From: a virus
Virus record (IMG/VR): IMGVR_UViG_3300029923_000075
Location: 1 to 32,404 of that record
Length of the DNA stretch: 32,404 nucleotides
Reading direction: 5' to 3' (one strand)
Shown piece by piece: positions 1-6,709 of the stretch. Numbering within the stretch: position 1 is the stretch's first letter; each line of letters begins with the position of its first letter. Under the pieces are notes generated by a model that was not told where the DNA came from, ran no database searches, and worked only from the letters and a program-made list of their open reading frames with translations. A program made the position numbers and the translations under genes.

Positions 1-615
1 CTTCTCTATTGCGCTTAAAACAGTGTCAGATGCGTTTACATTACCATCTGTTGCCACATACCCATTCAAGTAAGTTCCAAGAACTCTATTAGTAGTAAAA
101 TAAAGATTATCTTCTTCAGTCACTTCGATAGTTGTATAATAAGGTTTAGAAACAGAAAGAGCCCAAGTAGGAATATTTGTTATTCCATAACCTTGGACTG
201 TTGTTGGCTTATTTAATAAACCGGAGAATGATAATTCATGTACGTTACCAGTAGACTGAGAATGGTCATAAGCTATCTTACCTAAGTCACCATAATAAGC
301 ATTAGTATGTAATTCACCAAGAAGAAGATTTTGTTCCGGAAGTAATAAAACCCATTGACCATTTTTACGACCATAAACTTGTTCATCAGGAGCATCACCG
401 ATACCACTAGTAAAAAATATATTTGAAGGTTCAATTAAGTATGAAATTTTAGTATCATGAACATCAATATCATAATGTGGTGTAGACTCATCAATTATTA
501 CTTGATAAGTAACTACAACATTATTTAGATTCAATTCAAAAATTGATTCTTTTACATTAATATCCTCGGTGTTATTACCACCAGTATTATTTACTAATAT
601 ATCAAAAGTATCCAT
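1..615 (-). CDS. Tail-fibre / receptor-binding-like virion protein, partial
   Basis: I translated the reverse strand from the ATG at 615-613; the frame stays open to the window edge, giving 205 residues of the N-terminal part. The first ~75 residues are beta-rich (many V/I/T/N). At about residue 138 comes the stretch SGLLNKPTTVQGYGIT, a motif common in phage tail fibres and side-tail proteins, where 'NKPTT(L/V)xGYGIT' repeats precede receptor-binding domains. It starts 2 bp after the stop of the upstream minus-strand gene, so it is the fourth gene of the unit that begins at 1945. It probably acts at the tail tip on the host surface. The tail-fibre assignment rests on this motif and on gene order; the C-terminal receptor domain lies outside the window. 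Confidence 0.7.
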   Translation of the reverse strand, partial: MDTFDILVNNTGGNNTEDINVKESIFELNLNNVVVTYQVIIDESTPHYDIDVHDTKISYLIEPSNIFFTSGIGDAPDEQVYGRKNGQWVLLLPEQNLLLGELHTNAYYGDLGKIAYDHSQSTGNVHELSFSGLLNKPTTVQGYGITNIPTWALSVSKPYYTTIEVTEEDNLYFTTNRVLGTYLNGYVATDGNVNASDTVLSAIEK

Positions 616-617
616 TA

Positions 618-974
618 TTATCTTATTGTACTAATTGGCAAGACTTCTCTTCTTCCTGGTGCAAAACCAGTAATTTTTTTACCTGTTGAAAGAATGATAT
701 TAAAATCAAACTCATAATCTGCCGGTTCAGCAGTCATTTCATGTTCAGGAATAGTAATGATATTATCTGCTGTAGTAATAGTATTATCTGCTGTAGAATA
801 TTGTTTTCCTAATACATTACCATTCATCAAATTCATAACTATATTAGCGCCATCTAATACTACCGGTACACGTATTTTTTGCCCAACATTATCTGGATCA
901 TCTATTAACGCATTTACTTCAATAGTCATTTCTGGAACTGTAGATTTATAATAAACTGGGTCAAGTACTAACAT
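618..974 (-). CDS. Small virion-module protein, baseplate/tail-like
   Basis: A 118-residue beta-rich protein with no signal peptide or membrane segment. It lies between the 224-residue gene (5 bp gap) and the tail-fibre-like gene (2 bp gap), so it is almost certainly co-transcribed with them. The beta-rich sequence ending in GFAPGRREVLPISTIR would suit the N-terminal domain of a baseplate or fibre-attachment protein, but I recognise no family. Residues ~60-75 contain a near-tandem repeat, TADNTIT/TADNIIT, reflected in the DNA by two copies of an 18-bp unit (about 757-800), probably a recent slippage duplication. Function is inferred only from position. Confidence 0.6.
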   Translation of the reverse strand: MLVLDPVYYKSTVPEMTIEVNALIDDPDNVGQKIRVPVVLDGANIVMNLMNGNVLGKQYSTADNTITTADNIITIPEHEMTAEPADYEFDFNIILSTGKKITGFAPGRREVLPISTIR

Positions 975-979
975 AATAA

Positions 980-1654
980 TTATTTGTTTGCTCGTGGAAA
1001 TTCATCAGTAATCGTAATCTTTGATACTTCTTTTTGGTTCTCAAACATTGTGGCCGAAGAACGTTTCTTAATGGCATCTTTATTTACATTTGCCAAAACC
1101 TTATTATAATAATCATACAAATCACTGGCTTGTTTTAAAGCATCAAGTCGTTCTTTTGTATTTGGGATTTCTATCTCAACATCATGAACTCGGTCAATCA
1201 TTGACTCACCATCTTCATCAAGTTCTTTATGTGTAACCTTAATTTTCTTTTTAATCATATGAGGCATCTTTTGTACTACCTCAGAAAACATATCAATATC
1301 TTCTTTTAGTGTATCAAGTAATATCTCATTACGTGTTCTTGAAAATTTAAGGTACCCGGCAATACATTTTTGTACCCATTCATTCTCTTCAAAATCACTT
1401 ACTTTTTTATAAGTCCCGGTATGACTTTTTACCGCTTGTGACCTACGTTGTTGCAAAGGTTGATTATGAAGGTAGGAACGCTCTTCTCCAAAGACTTTGT
1501 ATACATAATAGATATAAGCCATGGCCTTATAAAAAAAGACCTTATTTGTACTTGTATCATAACGTTTAAAATCTCTAAACTCTGGCATTTGCATTGCCAT
1601 ATCAGTAACTTTTATTACCGATTCTTCAAGATATAAAAAATCTTCTACTTGCAT
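980..1654 (-). CDS. Unrecognised virion-module protein (224 aa)
   Basis: A mixed alpha protein of 224 residues, rich in Lys, Glu and Asp, with no membrane segment or signal peptide. An aromatic stretch, FFYKAMAYIYYVYKVFG, lies at about residues 41-57 and would suit a buried helix. Residues ~100-180 are strongly charged and probably helical or coiled. I recognise no family. It is the second gene of the minus-strand unit 1945-1, downstream of a 95-residue protein and upstream of the baseplate/fibre-like genes, so a role in tail or baseplate assembly is the simplest guess from position alone. Confidence 0.6.
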   Translation of the reverse strand: MQVEDFLYLEESVIKVTDMAMQMPEFRDFKRYDTSTNKVFFYKAMAYIYYVYKVFGEERSYLHNQPLQQRRSQAVKSHTGTYKKVSDFEENEWVQKCIAGYLKFSRTRNEILLDTLKEDIDMFSEVVQKMPHMIKKKIKVTHKELDEDGESMIDRVHDVEIEIPNTKERLDALKQASDLYDYYNKVLANVNKDAIKKRSSATMFENQKEVSKITITDEFPRANK

Positions 1655-1657
1655 TGT

Positions 1658-1945
1658 TTAATATGTTTTATAAATTCCTTCTCGATTAATAAACATCATA
1701 GATTCCAAAACACCTTTTAAAGCAACATCTAAAGGTATAAGTTCTTTTGAATGCATTATTTCTGTCTCAGTAATATTATTAGAAACATGTTTTACTTTAA
1801 TACCTATTAATCTACTTACACGAATAGAACTTCCATTCTTATCTTTTATCTCTTTGCTTTTGAAAATAGCATGGTCAACTACAAAGACTTTTTCTAAATT
1901 TGTGATATTCACTACAGGAATACCTGGCTTTATCCAATTTGACAT
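1658..1945 (-). CDS. Unrecognised small protein, first gene of the virion-side unit
   Basis: A 95-residue protein with alternating hydrophobic and charged residues, probably mostly beta with one C-terminal helix; no family recognised. Its ATG (1945-1943) lies about 24 bp downstream of a textbook Bacteroidetes -7 box (TATCTTTGC, 1977-1969) on the same strand, which supports this start and makes it the leader gene of the unit. It ends 3 bp before the next gene. The length and the absence of signal peptide or membrane segments fit a small structural or assembly protein. Confidence 0.6.
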   Translation of the reverse strand: MSNWIKPGIPVVNITNLEKVFVVDHAIFKSKEIKDKNGSSIRVSRLIGIKVKHVSNNITETEIMHSKELIPLDVALKGVLESMMFINREGIYKTY

Positions 1946-1968
1946 ATATTAGTTTTTAAATGTTATGT

Positions 1969-1994
1969 GCAAAGATATAAATTGTTTTTGCAAA
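1969..1994 (-). promoter_or_regulatory. Bacteroidetes-type promoter for the 1945-1 unit
   Basis: On the minus strand TATCTTTGC (1977-1969) matches the Bacteroidetes -7 consensus TAnnTTTG exactly. A TTTG (1994-1991) lies 13 nt upstream, closer than the usual ~20 nt, so the -33 match is uncertain. Transcription would begin near 1962, 17 nt before the ATG at 1945. The upstream T-run is shared with the terminator of the preceding gene. Confidence 0.65.
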
Positions 1995-2028
1995 AAAGAG
2001 AAGATAGTATTTAAACTACCTTCTCTTT
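1992..2028 (-). terminator. Rho-independent terminator after the SSB-like gene
   Basis: Reading the minus strand, the arm 2028-2015 pairs with 2008-1995 (core AGAGAAGGTAGT against ACTATCTTCTCT, one G-T wobble) around a 6-nt loop, followed by a run of Ts to 1992. It lies 7 bp beyond the stop of the gene at 2035-2463. The T-run abuts the next unit's promoter, so one unit ends where the next begins. Confidence 0.75.
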
Positions 2029-2034
2029 AACATG

Positions 2035-2463
2035 CTAAAATGGAAGGTCCGAACCTTCACCACTACCTACTGGAATACCACCAGTAACAAATGGTTTTGC
2101 TCCACCACTATTTTCATTAGGATAAATAACAGCACCGGCCGGTGGCATCATACTATTACTTTCTGGAATAGGCATACCAGGAACATCTGCCGGCACTTCC
2201 GGTTTCTGTATGGAAACAATAGTAAGTTCATTGAAATACTTATCTTGCCATGGCTTACCCTTTGTCTCAATCTCACAATCAATATGCAATGTAGGATTGG
2301 CCAAGAAATATTCATGGATGTCAGTAAAACACTTTACACTAAACTCAACATTGTCAATCACACTTTTCACAATCCATGTACCAATTGTATAAGGACCATT
2401 TTGACCTTCTCCATCATAATTATGGAAATTCTTTACCAACGCTATTCTTTGTACTACTTTCAT
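2035..2463 (-). CDS. ssb: Single-stranded DNA-binding protein (SSB-like)
   Basis: This 142-residue protein has an N-terminal ~95-residue domain compatible with an OB fold (beta-rich, with aromatic residues in WIVKSV, FSVKCF, YFLANP). A flexible Pro/Gly/Ser/Asn-rich linker follows (about residues 96-137), and the protein ends in GSDLPF. A disordered linker plus an acidic/hydrophobic tip (DDDIPF in E. coli) is the diagnostic architecture of bacterial-type SSB, whose tip recruits partner proteins. It probably coats ssDNA during phage replication. It sits in the unit starting at 3209, overlapping the upstream gene by 4 bp, away from the other replication genes on the plus strand. The OB-fold assignment is inferred; the tip is directly visible. 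Confidence 0.65.
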   Translation of the reverse strand: MKVVQRIALVKNFHNYDGEGQNGPYTIGTWIVKSVIDNVEFSVKCFTDIHEYFLANPTLHIDCEIETKGKPWQDKYFNELTIVSIQKPEVPADVPGMPIPESNSMMPPAGAVIYPNENSGGAKPFVTGGIPVGSGEGSDLPF

Positions 2464-3209
2464 CTCTTTGTTCTATTTGTTCTCCTTTTGGTTCTATTTT
2501 GAAATACCATTCTTTTCTCACCATTCTCAACTACCGTATTCCATTCCCAACGATAACGCATTACTTCATAACCATAGTTTACTGACAGAAGCAAATGGAA
2601 TAGCCTATAAGCCTCGATTGGAACCGAAACAGTACCATGGTTCAATAAAGTAATCAACCACGTAGAAAGCATGTGTGAGTTGTTTATCTGACGTTCATTA
2701 TCCTTATCAATATCACTCATTATTAAATCAGGGACAAATACCGGAGTAGTCAACAAACCACTAATGATTTGTTCTTTTTCCAATAAGTTTTCAGATAATG
2801 ATAAGTTAGTTGCAAACGCCTCAGAAAACTGCCTTTGAGAAGTAGATAATAAATTCTGCAAACTCAATAGAACCTTACCTAAATCATCTCTTGAAAAATA
2901 AACATCTCCTTTTTTGATACTGTCAATAAAATCTTCTACAGATTCTTTTATAGAAAGAAGACCATCTTCACTACTAGAATAAAATTCAATTCTTACACGA
3001 TAATCAGTAAACTTGATTAAACGAATACCATTAAACTTTTTTACAAAAGTACTTTCAGTAGAACTAAATACTCTACCACACTTTTGACAACTATACAAAT
3101 AACTCTCATTACCCCGTGCATCTACTATACTACCATGGAACAATGAACCTCGCGTATCACAACGCCTTACTAAGCACTTAATAAATGCTCCTAATGAACG
3201 ATCACTCAT
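2460..3209 (-). CDS. Zinc-ribbon-containing protein of unknown function
   Basis: A 249-residue protein. The N-terminal third has cysteines C12, C17 and a CQKC pair near residue 41-44 (YSCQKCGRVF), resembling a zinc ribbon. The middle is helical and acidic, and the C-terminus is very basic (RTKRRTNRTKR), as in nucleic-acid-binding proteins. It is the first gene of a two-gene unit with the SSB-like protein (4-bp overlap), and a TAnnTTTG promoter lies 27-34 bp upstream of its ATG. Pairing with SSB suggests a DNA- or RNA-binding or replication-accessory role, but no family is recognised. Confidence 0.6.
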   Translation of the reverse strand: MSDRSLGAFIKCLVRRCDTRGSLFHGSIVDARGNESYLYSCQKCGRVFSSTESTFVKKFNGIRLIKFTDYRVRIEFYSSSEDGLLSIKESVEDFIDSIKKGDVYFSRDDLGKVLLSLQNLLSTSQRQFSEAFATNLSLSENLLEKEQIISGLLTTPVFVPDLIMSDIDKDNERQINNSHMLSTWLITLLNHGTVSVPIEAYRLFHLLLSVNYGYEVMRYRWEWNTVVENGEKRMVFQNRTKRRTNRTKR

Positions 3210-3458
3210 AAATTATTCTCTTTAAAATTATACCCCAAAGATAACTAATAAAAAAACAACTACCTAGTAATAATACTATTATAAATTACCATTAACATCA
3301 CAACCATTCCAACGAAGAACATATCCTACACTACCATATACAATATACAAGCCCCCCGTATACCCACTACCAAATTACGAAAGCCTTGGATACTCTCTGC
3401 TAACTCCCCCCGGTTAGACGTATAAAAAAATTAATTACAAATTAAAAACAAAATTATT
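3210..3458. other. Divergent intergenic region, C/A-skewed, possible control or origin region
   Basis: This gap of 249 bp separates minus-strand genes from plus-strand genes. The top strand is rich in A and C and very poor in G between about 3244 and 3420. Two C-runs (CCCCCCG at about 3353 and 3406) are present; the second sits in the loop of a CTAAC/GTTAG hairpin (about 3399-3416). I see no ORF of note and no TAnnTTTG box on the plus strand. Divergent transcription, base skew and hairpin would suit a regulatory or replication-initiation region; this is inference only. Confidence 0.35.
3236..3259 (-). promoter_or_regulatory. Promoter for the zinc-ribbon/SSB unit
   Basis: On the minus strand TATCTTTG (3243-3236) is an exact TAnnTTTG box. 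A TTG (3259-3257) lies 13 nt upstream, the same spacing as in the promoter at 1994-1969. The predicted start (about 3229) leaves a ~20-nt leader to the ATG at 3209. Confidence 0.65.
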
Positions 3459-3821
3459 ATGAGCAAATTATTGTACAAAGCAGACAAAGCTGCTGAATTG
3501 AAATTCGACCTTAGTGACATCGTGCCAACATCATTTGAAATCGTTGGACAATTCTATCGTGACGGAAGTCAGAAGACTGCTGCCGGCAAGTTGGTAAAGA
3601 TTGAAGCAGATGATGCTGATGTATCTAATCCAAACTTACGCATCTGGTGTAACATGGCTATCGCAGGAATGACTGACAACTTCTCTCAAGAAGTGACACG
3701 CATGAACTCATGTGGGTTCGAGTCAGTGATTGACAAAGATCAAGCTGCTAATGGTATCATTAAACTTAAAGCAGGTGCTAAGATTAGCTGCTTAGGTGGT
3801 GTAATCAAATACAGCATGTAA
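3459..3821 (+). CDS. Unrecognised 120-aa protein, separately transcribed
   Basis: A soluble 120-residue protein that is probably a beta-sandwich, with three cysteines (WCNM, NSCGFE, ISCLGG). It is preceded by an A/T-only leader typical of Bacteroidetes starts and followed 9 bp later by a strong terminator, so it is monocistronic. Its codon use is richer in GC than its neighbours (many GAC, ATC, CGC), as expected of a highly expressed gene. A separately transcribed, codon-optimised small protein could be an abundant virion decoration or DNA-binding protein, but nothing in the sequence proves either. Confidence 0.65.
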   Translation: MSKLLYKADKAAELKFDLSDIVPTSFEIVGQFYRDGSQKTAAGKLVKIEADDADVSNPNLRIWCNMAIAGMTDNFSQEVTRMNSCGFESVIDKDQAANGIIKLKAGAKISCLGGVIKYSM

Positions 3822-3830
3822 GAACAACAA

Positions 3831-3858
3831 AGGGAGATGTAATGTCTCCCTTTTTTTT
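3831..3858 (+). terminator. Rho-independent terminator
   Basis: AGGGAGA (3831-3837) pairs with TCTCCCT (3845-3851) around a TGTAATG loop, and eight Ts run from 3851 to 3858. It lies just after the stop at 3821. Confidence 0.9.
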
Positions 3859-3896
3859 AAATACTATTACCTCGAAATACTTACTTGCTAGAGTTG

Positions 3897-3917
3897 TTGC
3901 GGACTGGCTTGTTTAAG
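3897..3917 (+). repeat. Promoter-proximal motif, copy 1 (TTGCGG...GGCTTGTTTAAG)
   Basis: TTGCGG (3897-3902) is followed by GGCTTGTTTAAG (3906-3917). The same two blocks recur at 5395-5411, there without the intervening ACT-like insert. Just upstream, TAGAGTTG (3889-3896) is one base from TAnnTTTG. It precedes the small membrane gene at 3970. It may mark the start of transcripts sharing a leader. Confidence 0.5.
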
Positions 3918-3969
3918 TGATTCCTACGCACGCATTACTATTATTATACACACACTAATACTTATCATT

Positions 3970-4143
3970 ATGAAACCTTCTAAACATATCATTGAGCATA
4001 TTATATATGCCTTTATATTCGGTGTTGCATTTATATTCTTTGCTACTCATACATATATATATGGTAGAGCAATTCTTATTGGTGCATTGTTCTTCTTTGT
4101 ACTACATGTGCATGAAGCAATAGAACATTATAAGAATAGATAA
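3970..4143 (+). CDS. Small two-helix membrane protein (57 aa)
   Basis: ATG at 3970 opens a 57-codon frame ending TAA at 4141-4143. Two hydrophobic segments (about residues 10-27 and 33-46), separated by a short polar turn with YGR, and a His/Glu/Lys-rich tail (HVHEAIEHYKNR) describe a hairpin inner-membrane protein. The leader (acttatcattATG) is A/T-rich. Its size and topology overlap with those of class II holins and of small superinfection-exclusion proteins, but no family match is claimed. It faces the converging minus-strand gene at 4245-4733 across a folded RNA-like element. Confidence 0.55.
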   Translation: MKPSKHIIEHIIYAFIFGVAFIFFATHTYIYGRAILIGALFFFVLHVHEAIEHYKNR

Positions 4144-4150
4144 TACTACT

Positions 4151-4235
4151 AATTGATGGCGTTACTCGTGAGAGTAGATGCATTTGATTCTATCGGTACC
4201 TCATTTCACCCAACAAGGTGCAGAAGCCATCAATT
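4151..4235. ncRNA. Structured RNA candidate or double-stem element between convergent genes
   Basis: AATTGATGGC (4151-4160) pairs perfectly with GCCATCAATT (4226-4235), a 10-bp closing stem around 65 nt. Inside are two local hairpins: TACTC-GTGA-GAGTA (4163-4176, with a GNRA loop) and CACC-CAACAA-GGTG (4207-4220). The fold is a three-way-junction shape rather than a simple terminator, and no T-run follows on either strand. It could be a small RNA, a bidirectional transcript-end element or a protein-binding site. Because the stem is symmetric, the strand is not decided. Confidence 0.45.
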
Positions 4236-4244
4236 AAATCTATT

Positions 4245-4733
4245 TCAATAACCTTGATTATCTTTTAATATCTTACCAAAGTAATCAATCCATTTAAGTC
4301 TATAAGGTTTGTTGATATGTTTATTCTTATACATTGTCAACTCCTCATATGTCTTAGTAGAATAGAACTCTTTGTATTGACTCATTGCTAATGTATCATC
4401 ATCTAATTTTTCTTCTATTGGTTGAATAACAACTTGGTCGTTATTTGTCATTATGACAATATTATTGGCTATTTGTTGTCTAGGTTCATCAATAGACTTA
4501 TTTATCACTGGTGGAATAGCATCATGCTTATAGTTCTTTTCTTTATCGGATTGATAGTATTCAACACCTACATAGATAGTATAAATACCTGATTGATACA
4601 TTCCTATATCATTGTATTTACGTATTACAGTACTCAATGATACTTCTAAGAATAATGCTAAGTCTGTTTTAGATTTAATACAGACGGCTATATTCGTTTC
4701 TCTGTGAATTACTATTGCCAATTTCTTTGCCAT
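4245..4733 (-). CDS. Putative HTH-containing regulator
   Basis: I choose the ATG at 4733 (162 residues, MAKKLAIV...) rather than an upstream ATG at 4784, because an exact promoter box (TATCTTTGC, 4769-4761) lies between them and would exclude the longer version. Residues ~20-40 (TDLALFLEVSLSTVIRKYND) resemble a helix-turn-helix of the NUMOD1/excisionase kind, in which a DLA helix is followed by a turn and STVIRK as recognition helix. The rest is polar and lacks a catalytic signature. A DNA-binding regulator transcribed alone on the minus strand is the likeliest reading. Confidence 0.55.
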   Translation of the reverse strand: MAKKLAIVIHRETNIAVCIKSKTDLALFLEVSLSTVIRKYNDIGMYQSGIYTIYVGVEYYQSDKEKNYKHDAIPPVINKSIDEPRQQIANNIVIMTNNDQVVIQPIEEKLDDDTLAMSQYKEFYSTKTYEELTMYKNKHINKPYRLKWIDYFGKILKDNQGY

Positions 4734-4760
4734 AATGAAATGTTTTAATGGATTTATTAC

Positions 4761-4769
4761 GCAAAGATA
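4761..4769 (-). promoter_or_regulatory. Promoter for the minus-strand HTH gene
   Basis: TATCTTTGC on the minus strand (4769-4761) is an exact TAnnTTTG match, 28 bp from the chosen ATG at 4733. No -33 TTTG is visible at the usual distance. Confidence 0.6.
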
Positions 4770-4801
4770 ATTATTATTATTCATTCATAAACTATACAAT
4801 C

Positions 4802-5080
4802 ATGCAAACATTTAATTCTAGAACAACTCAAATACTGTTGTTATTTTCATTGATAATAATACTTATTATCACTTTTGTATCAGTAACTTACAAGGTAGAA
4901 ACACCACGTAAACAACCTCTGAGAATCGTACAGAACATTGTAATAGACATTGTGCCTTCAAATATAGAAAAGGATATGTCATACATTATTATCCAAGATA
5001 AGCGCTCTGGACAGCTAAATATAGAGTCTGTTGGCAACGAACAACTACAATATTTCAAGGTAGGTGATACGCTACAATAG
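4802..5080 (+). CDS. Single-pass membrane-anchored small protein
   Basis: A 92-residue protein if started at the ATG at 4802 (MQTFNSRTTQ...). An in-frame ATG at 4748 would overlap the divergent promoter and adds an unlikely leader. Residues ~11-27 (ILLLFSLIIILIITFV) form one transmembrane helix, followed by a basic patch (KVETPRKQPLR) and a soluble C-terminal domain of ~55 residues. The likely topology is a signal anchor with an extracytoplasmic C-terminus. Many Bacteroides phages carry such short single-pass proteins of unknown use. It is followed by a 9-bp hairpin. Confidence 0.55.
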   Translation: MQTFNSRTTQILLLFSLIIILIITFVSVTYKVETPRKQPLRIVQNIVIDIVPSNIEKDMSYIIIQDKRSGQLNIESVGNEQLQYFKVGDTLQ

Positions 5081-5090
5081 GCTACAGTAA

Positions 5091-5116
5091 AGGGTTTCAG
5101 AGCTTTTGAACACCCT
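5091..5116 (+). other. Hairpin after the membrane-protein gene
   Basis: AGGGT-TTCA (5091-5099) pairs with TGAA-C-ACCCT (5107-5116), 9 bp with one bulged C and a 7-nt loop. There is no T-run after it, so it may be a weak transcript-end or processing element rather than a canonical terminator. Confidence 0.45.
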
Positions 5117-5389
5117 CTGTACACTCCTATTCTCTGCTATTGCTATCTATAGTCTCTCTTAGTATATAAAGCTTATAATGCGTTGAATTCGTCGTTATAT
5201 GTATTAGTACGGTTTATTGAGATATAGTGGTGGCATTGGTGAGTTGGTTGTATTCCTTAAGTATTCATTTCTTATAATAGAGTATAGTGTGTTGAATCTA
5301 TTGGTCTACATTATATTAGATTATTTGATAGTGGTTGTGATTGGTGTAATCCGGTGTATCAGATACTATATAATATTGTAAGATTTGAT

Positions 5390-5411
5390 TACTTTTGCGG
5401 GCTTGTTTAAG
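5390..5411 (+). promoter_or_regulatory. Promoter box plus shared motif, copy 2
   Basis: TACTTTTG (5390-5397) matches TAnnTTTG. It runs directly into GCGG and then GGCTTGTTTAAG (5400-5411), the motif also found at 3906-3917. If active, it gives a ~155-nt leader before the ATG at 5563. No good -33 TTTG is seen. Confidence 0.45.
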
Positions 5412-5562
5412 CTACTTTCTTTTATTGATATGATACATAGTGTCATTCTATTGCTATTCGTTCAACAGTGAGCTTTCTATGCGTTGAAATGACGTGTGTG
5501 GTTAGTGTGAATGATAGCTTATTTGCTATATATATAATTTAAAACTACAAAAACTTATTATA

Positions 5563-6036
5563 ATGGAAAAAATAAATACAATAATTGAAATAAAGCATTT
5601 TATTGAATGTCCATATTGCCATAATTCAAAAAACAGAATCGACCACTTATTTAATGAAGAAGGAAAAGAAATTAGTTGGGGATATTGGTATTGCGATGAA
5701 TGTGGTGGTGGTTACAAAGGAATAGTAAAAGGTAAAGAAGTTTTTATTGAAAAAACAATAAAAAGAAAAGACGATTCTATTATTTTTCTTAAAAATGGAA
5801 ACATATTACTTGCTATAAAAGGAATGTATTTTAATGGTAATCATGATATAGAAAATGATAGATATTTTTATGAAGAACATACTTGTCCAATAAATTATTT
5901 AAAAAATGTAGAAATGATTATTAATTTAGAAGATGATAATATTGATCCACATGGTATTTTTAAATTTATTACTTCTATACCATATATTAATTTAGAAAAC
6001 GTTGAAGATATTAAAACATTATTACCCTCTTTTTAG
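5563..6036 (+). CDS. Zinc-ribbon protein of unknown function
   Basis: A 157-residue protein. Residues ~16-50 form a four-cysteine zinc ribbon: CPYC at ~16-19 and CDEC at ~44-47, separated by a loop rich in Asn/Glu/Trp/Tyr. The remainder is acidic and beta/alpha mixed, with no known catalytic signature. The start follows an A-rich leader. Codon use is very AT-rich, more so than the replication genes downstream. Zinc-ribbon small proteins in phages often bind nucleic acid or host transcription machinery, but that is only a guess here. Confidence 0.6.
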   Translation: MEKINTIIEIKHFIECPYCHNSKNRIDHLFNEEGKEISWGYWYCDECGGGYKGIVKGKEVFIEKTIKRKDDSIIFLKNGNILLAIKGMYFNGNHDIENDRYFYEEHTCPINYLKNVEMIINLEDDNIDPHGIFKFITSIPYINLENVEDIKTLLPSF

Positions 6037-6116
6037 CATAAATATAGCTCATTTCTATTATTGTCTATTTATTCCTTTATATAAACTATTTATTATTCAT
6101 TTAAAAACAAATTCTT

Positions 6117-6359
6117 ATGAAAACAGGTGACTTAATTATTTTGAAAGAAATCTACATCAATGGATGTGGTAGAGATTATCCAGCAAATTCTATTGGTACA
6201 TTAGCTAGTGTAGTACCAGATAGTGATGGTGATTTACGTGTTGTATTTGCAATACATAGTAATGGTAATTATACTTATGTTCCAGCTGATAAAGTAAAAT
6301 TAATCCCAGAAGATAGTATTACAAAAGCTAAAGATATTTGCGAGAATGCTGTGCTCTAA
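6117..6359 (+). CDS. Small beta-rich (SH3-like) protein
   Basis: An 80-residue protein with the pattern GDLIILKE...YPANSIGTLASVV...VVF...YTYVPADKVKLI, which resembles small SH3-like or KOW-like beta barrels often encoded by phages. There is no membrane segment. It overlaps the next gene's ATG by 14 bp, so the two are translationally coupled. Function unknown. Confidence 0.6.
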   Translation: MKTGDLIILKEIYINGCGRDYPANSIGTLASVVPDSDGDLRVVFAIHSNGNYTYVPADKVKLIPEDSITKAKDICENAVL

Positions 6360-6708
6360 CGACCCAATCATTATGCTACTGTATCTCCTTATGGGATTTG
6401 CAGTAGCTGCTCTTGCTCTTTGCTTTCAGCATATACAAGAGCCTGGAATGATATTCGACTGGTATCATGACTGGTTATACAAATACGTGCGATATAAGCG
6501 ACTTTTATCTAAGTATGGTAAGAATATACGTTTTATATCTTTTATGGCCTATATAGCAAAGCCATTGGGCTTATGTCCCTATTGTAATGGGATATGGATT
6601 GCTATCATCACTTACTTGATTGCTTTTGGATTCTATTGGGATATATTTCTATTCATTGGCATATCATGGTTCTTTATTCGATTTATTCAACAAAACAAAA
6701 TCATTTGA
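6346..6708 (+). CDS. Phage membrane protein with a CPYC motif (DUF1360-like)
   Basis: This 120-residue protein has hydrophobic segments at about residues 8-27, 82-100 and 101-113. The second is preceded by KPLGLCPYCNGIW, a pattern seen in small phage or bacterial membrane proteins (DUF1360-like, 'CP(Y/F)CxxxW'). The two cysteines may bind metal or form a disulphide. I keep the first ATG (14-bp overlap with the upstream gene); an in-frame ATG at 6373 is a plausible alternative. The stop is immediately followed by the next ATG (1-bp gap). Role unknown; the family is not characterised. Confidence 0.6.
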   Translation: MLCSNDPIIMLLYLLMGFAVAALALCFQHIQEPGMIFDWYHDWLYKYVRYKRLLSKYGKNIRFISFMAYIAKPLGLCPYCNGIWIAIITYLIAFGFYWDIFLFIGISWFFIRFIQQNKII

Positions 6709-6709
6709 T

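Larger units (their letters stand above)
5081..5562. other. Long intergenic region with T/G skew and short repeats
   Basis: No convincing gene occupies these 482 bp. The first 80 bp of the top strand are C/T-rich; from about 5190 to 5360 the strand becomes T/G-rich and nearly free of C. ATGCGTTGAA occurs twice (5178-5187, 5479-5488), with the related GTGTTGAATC at 5289 and an inverted GTTCAAC at 5460. A promoter box sits at 5390 and the shared motif GGCTTGTTTAAG at 5400-5411. The repeats and skew would suit an origin or a regulator-binding region upstream of the 5563 gene. Confidence 0.35.

Noticed and set aside
2032-2653. Plus-strand ORFs opposite the SSB and zinc-ribbon genes
   Set aside because: They are antisense to well-supported minus-strand genes and have biased low-complexity translations.
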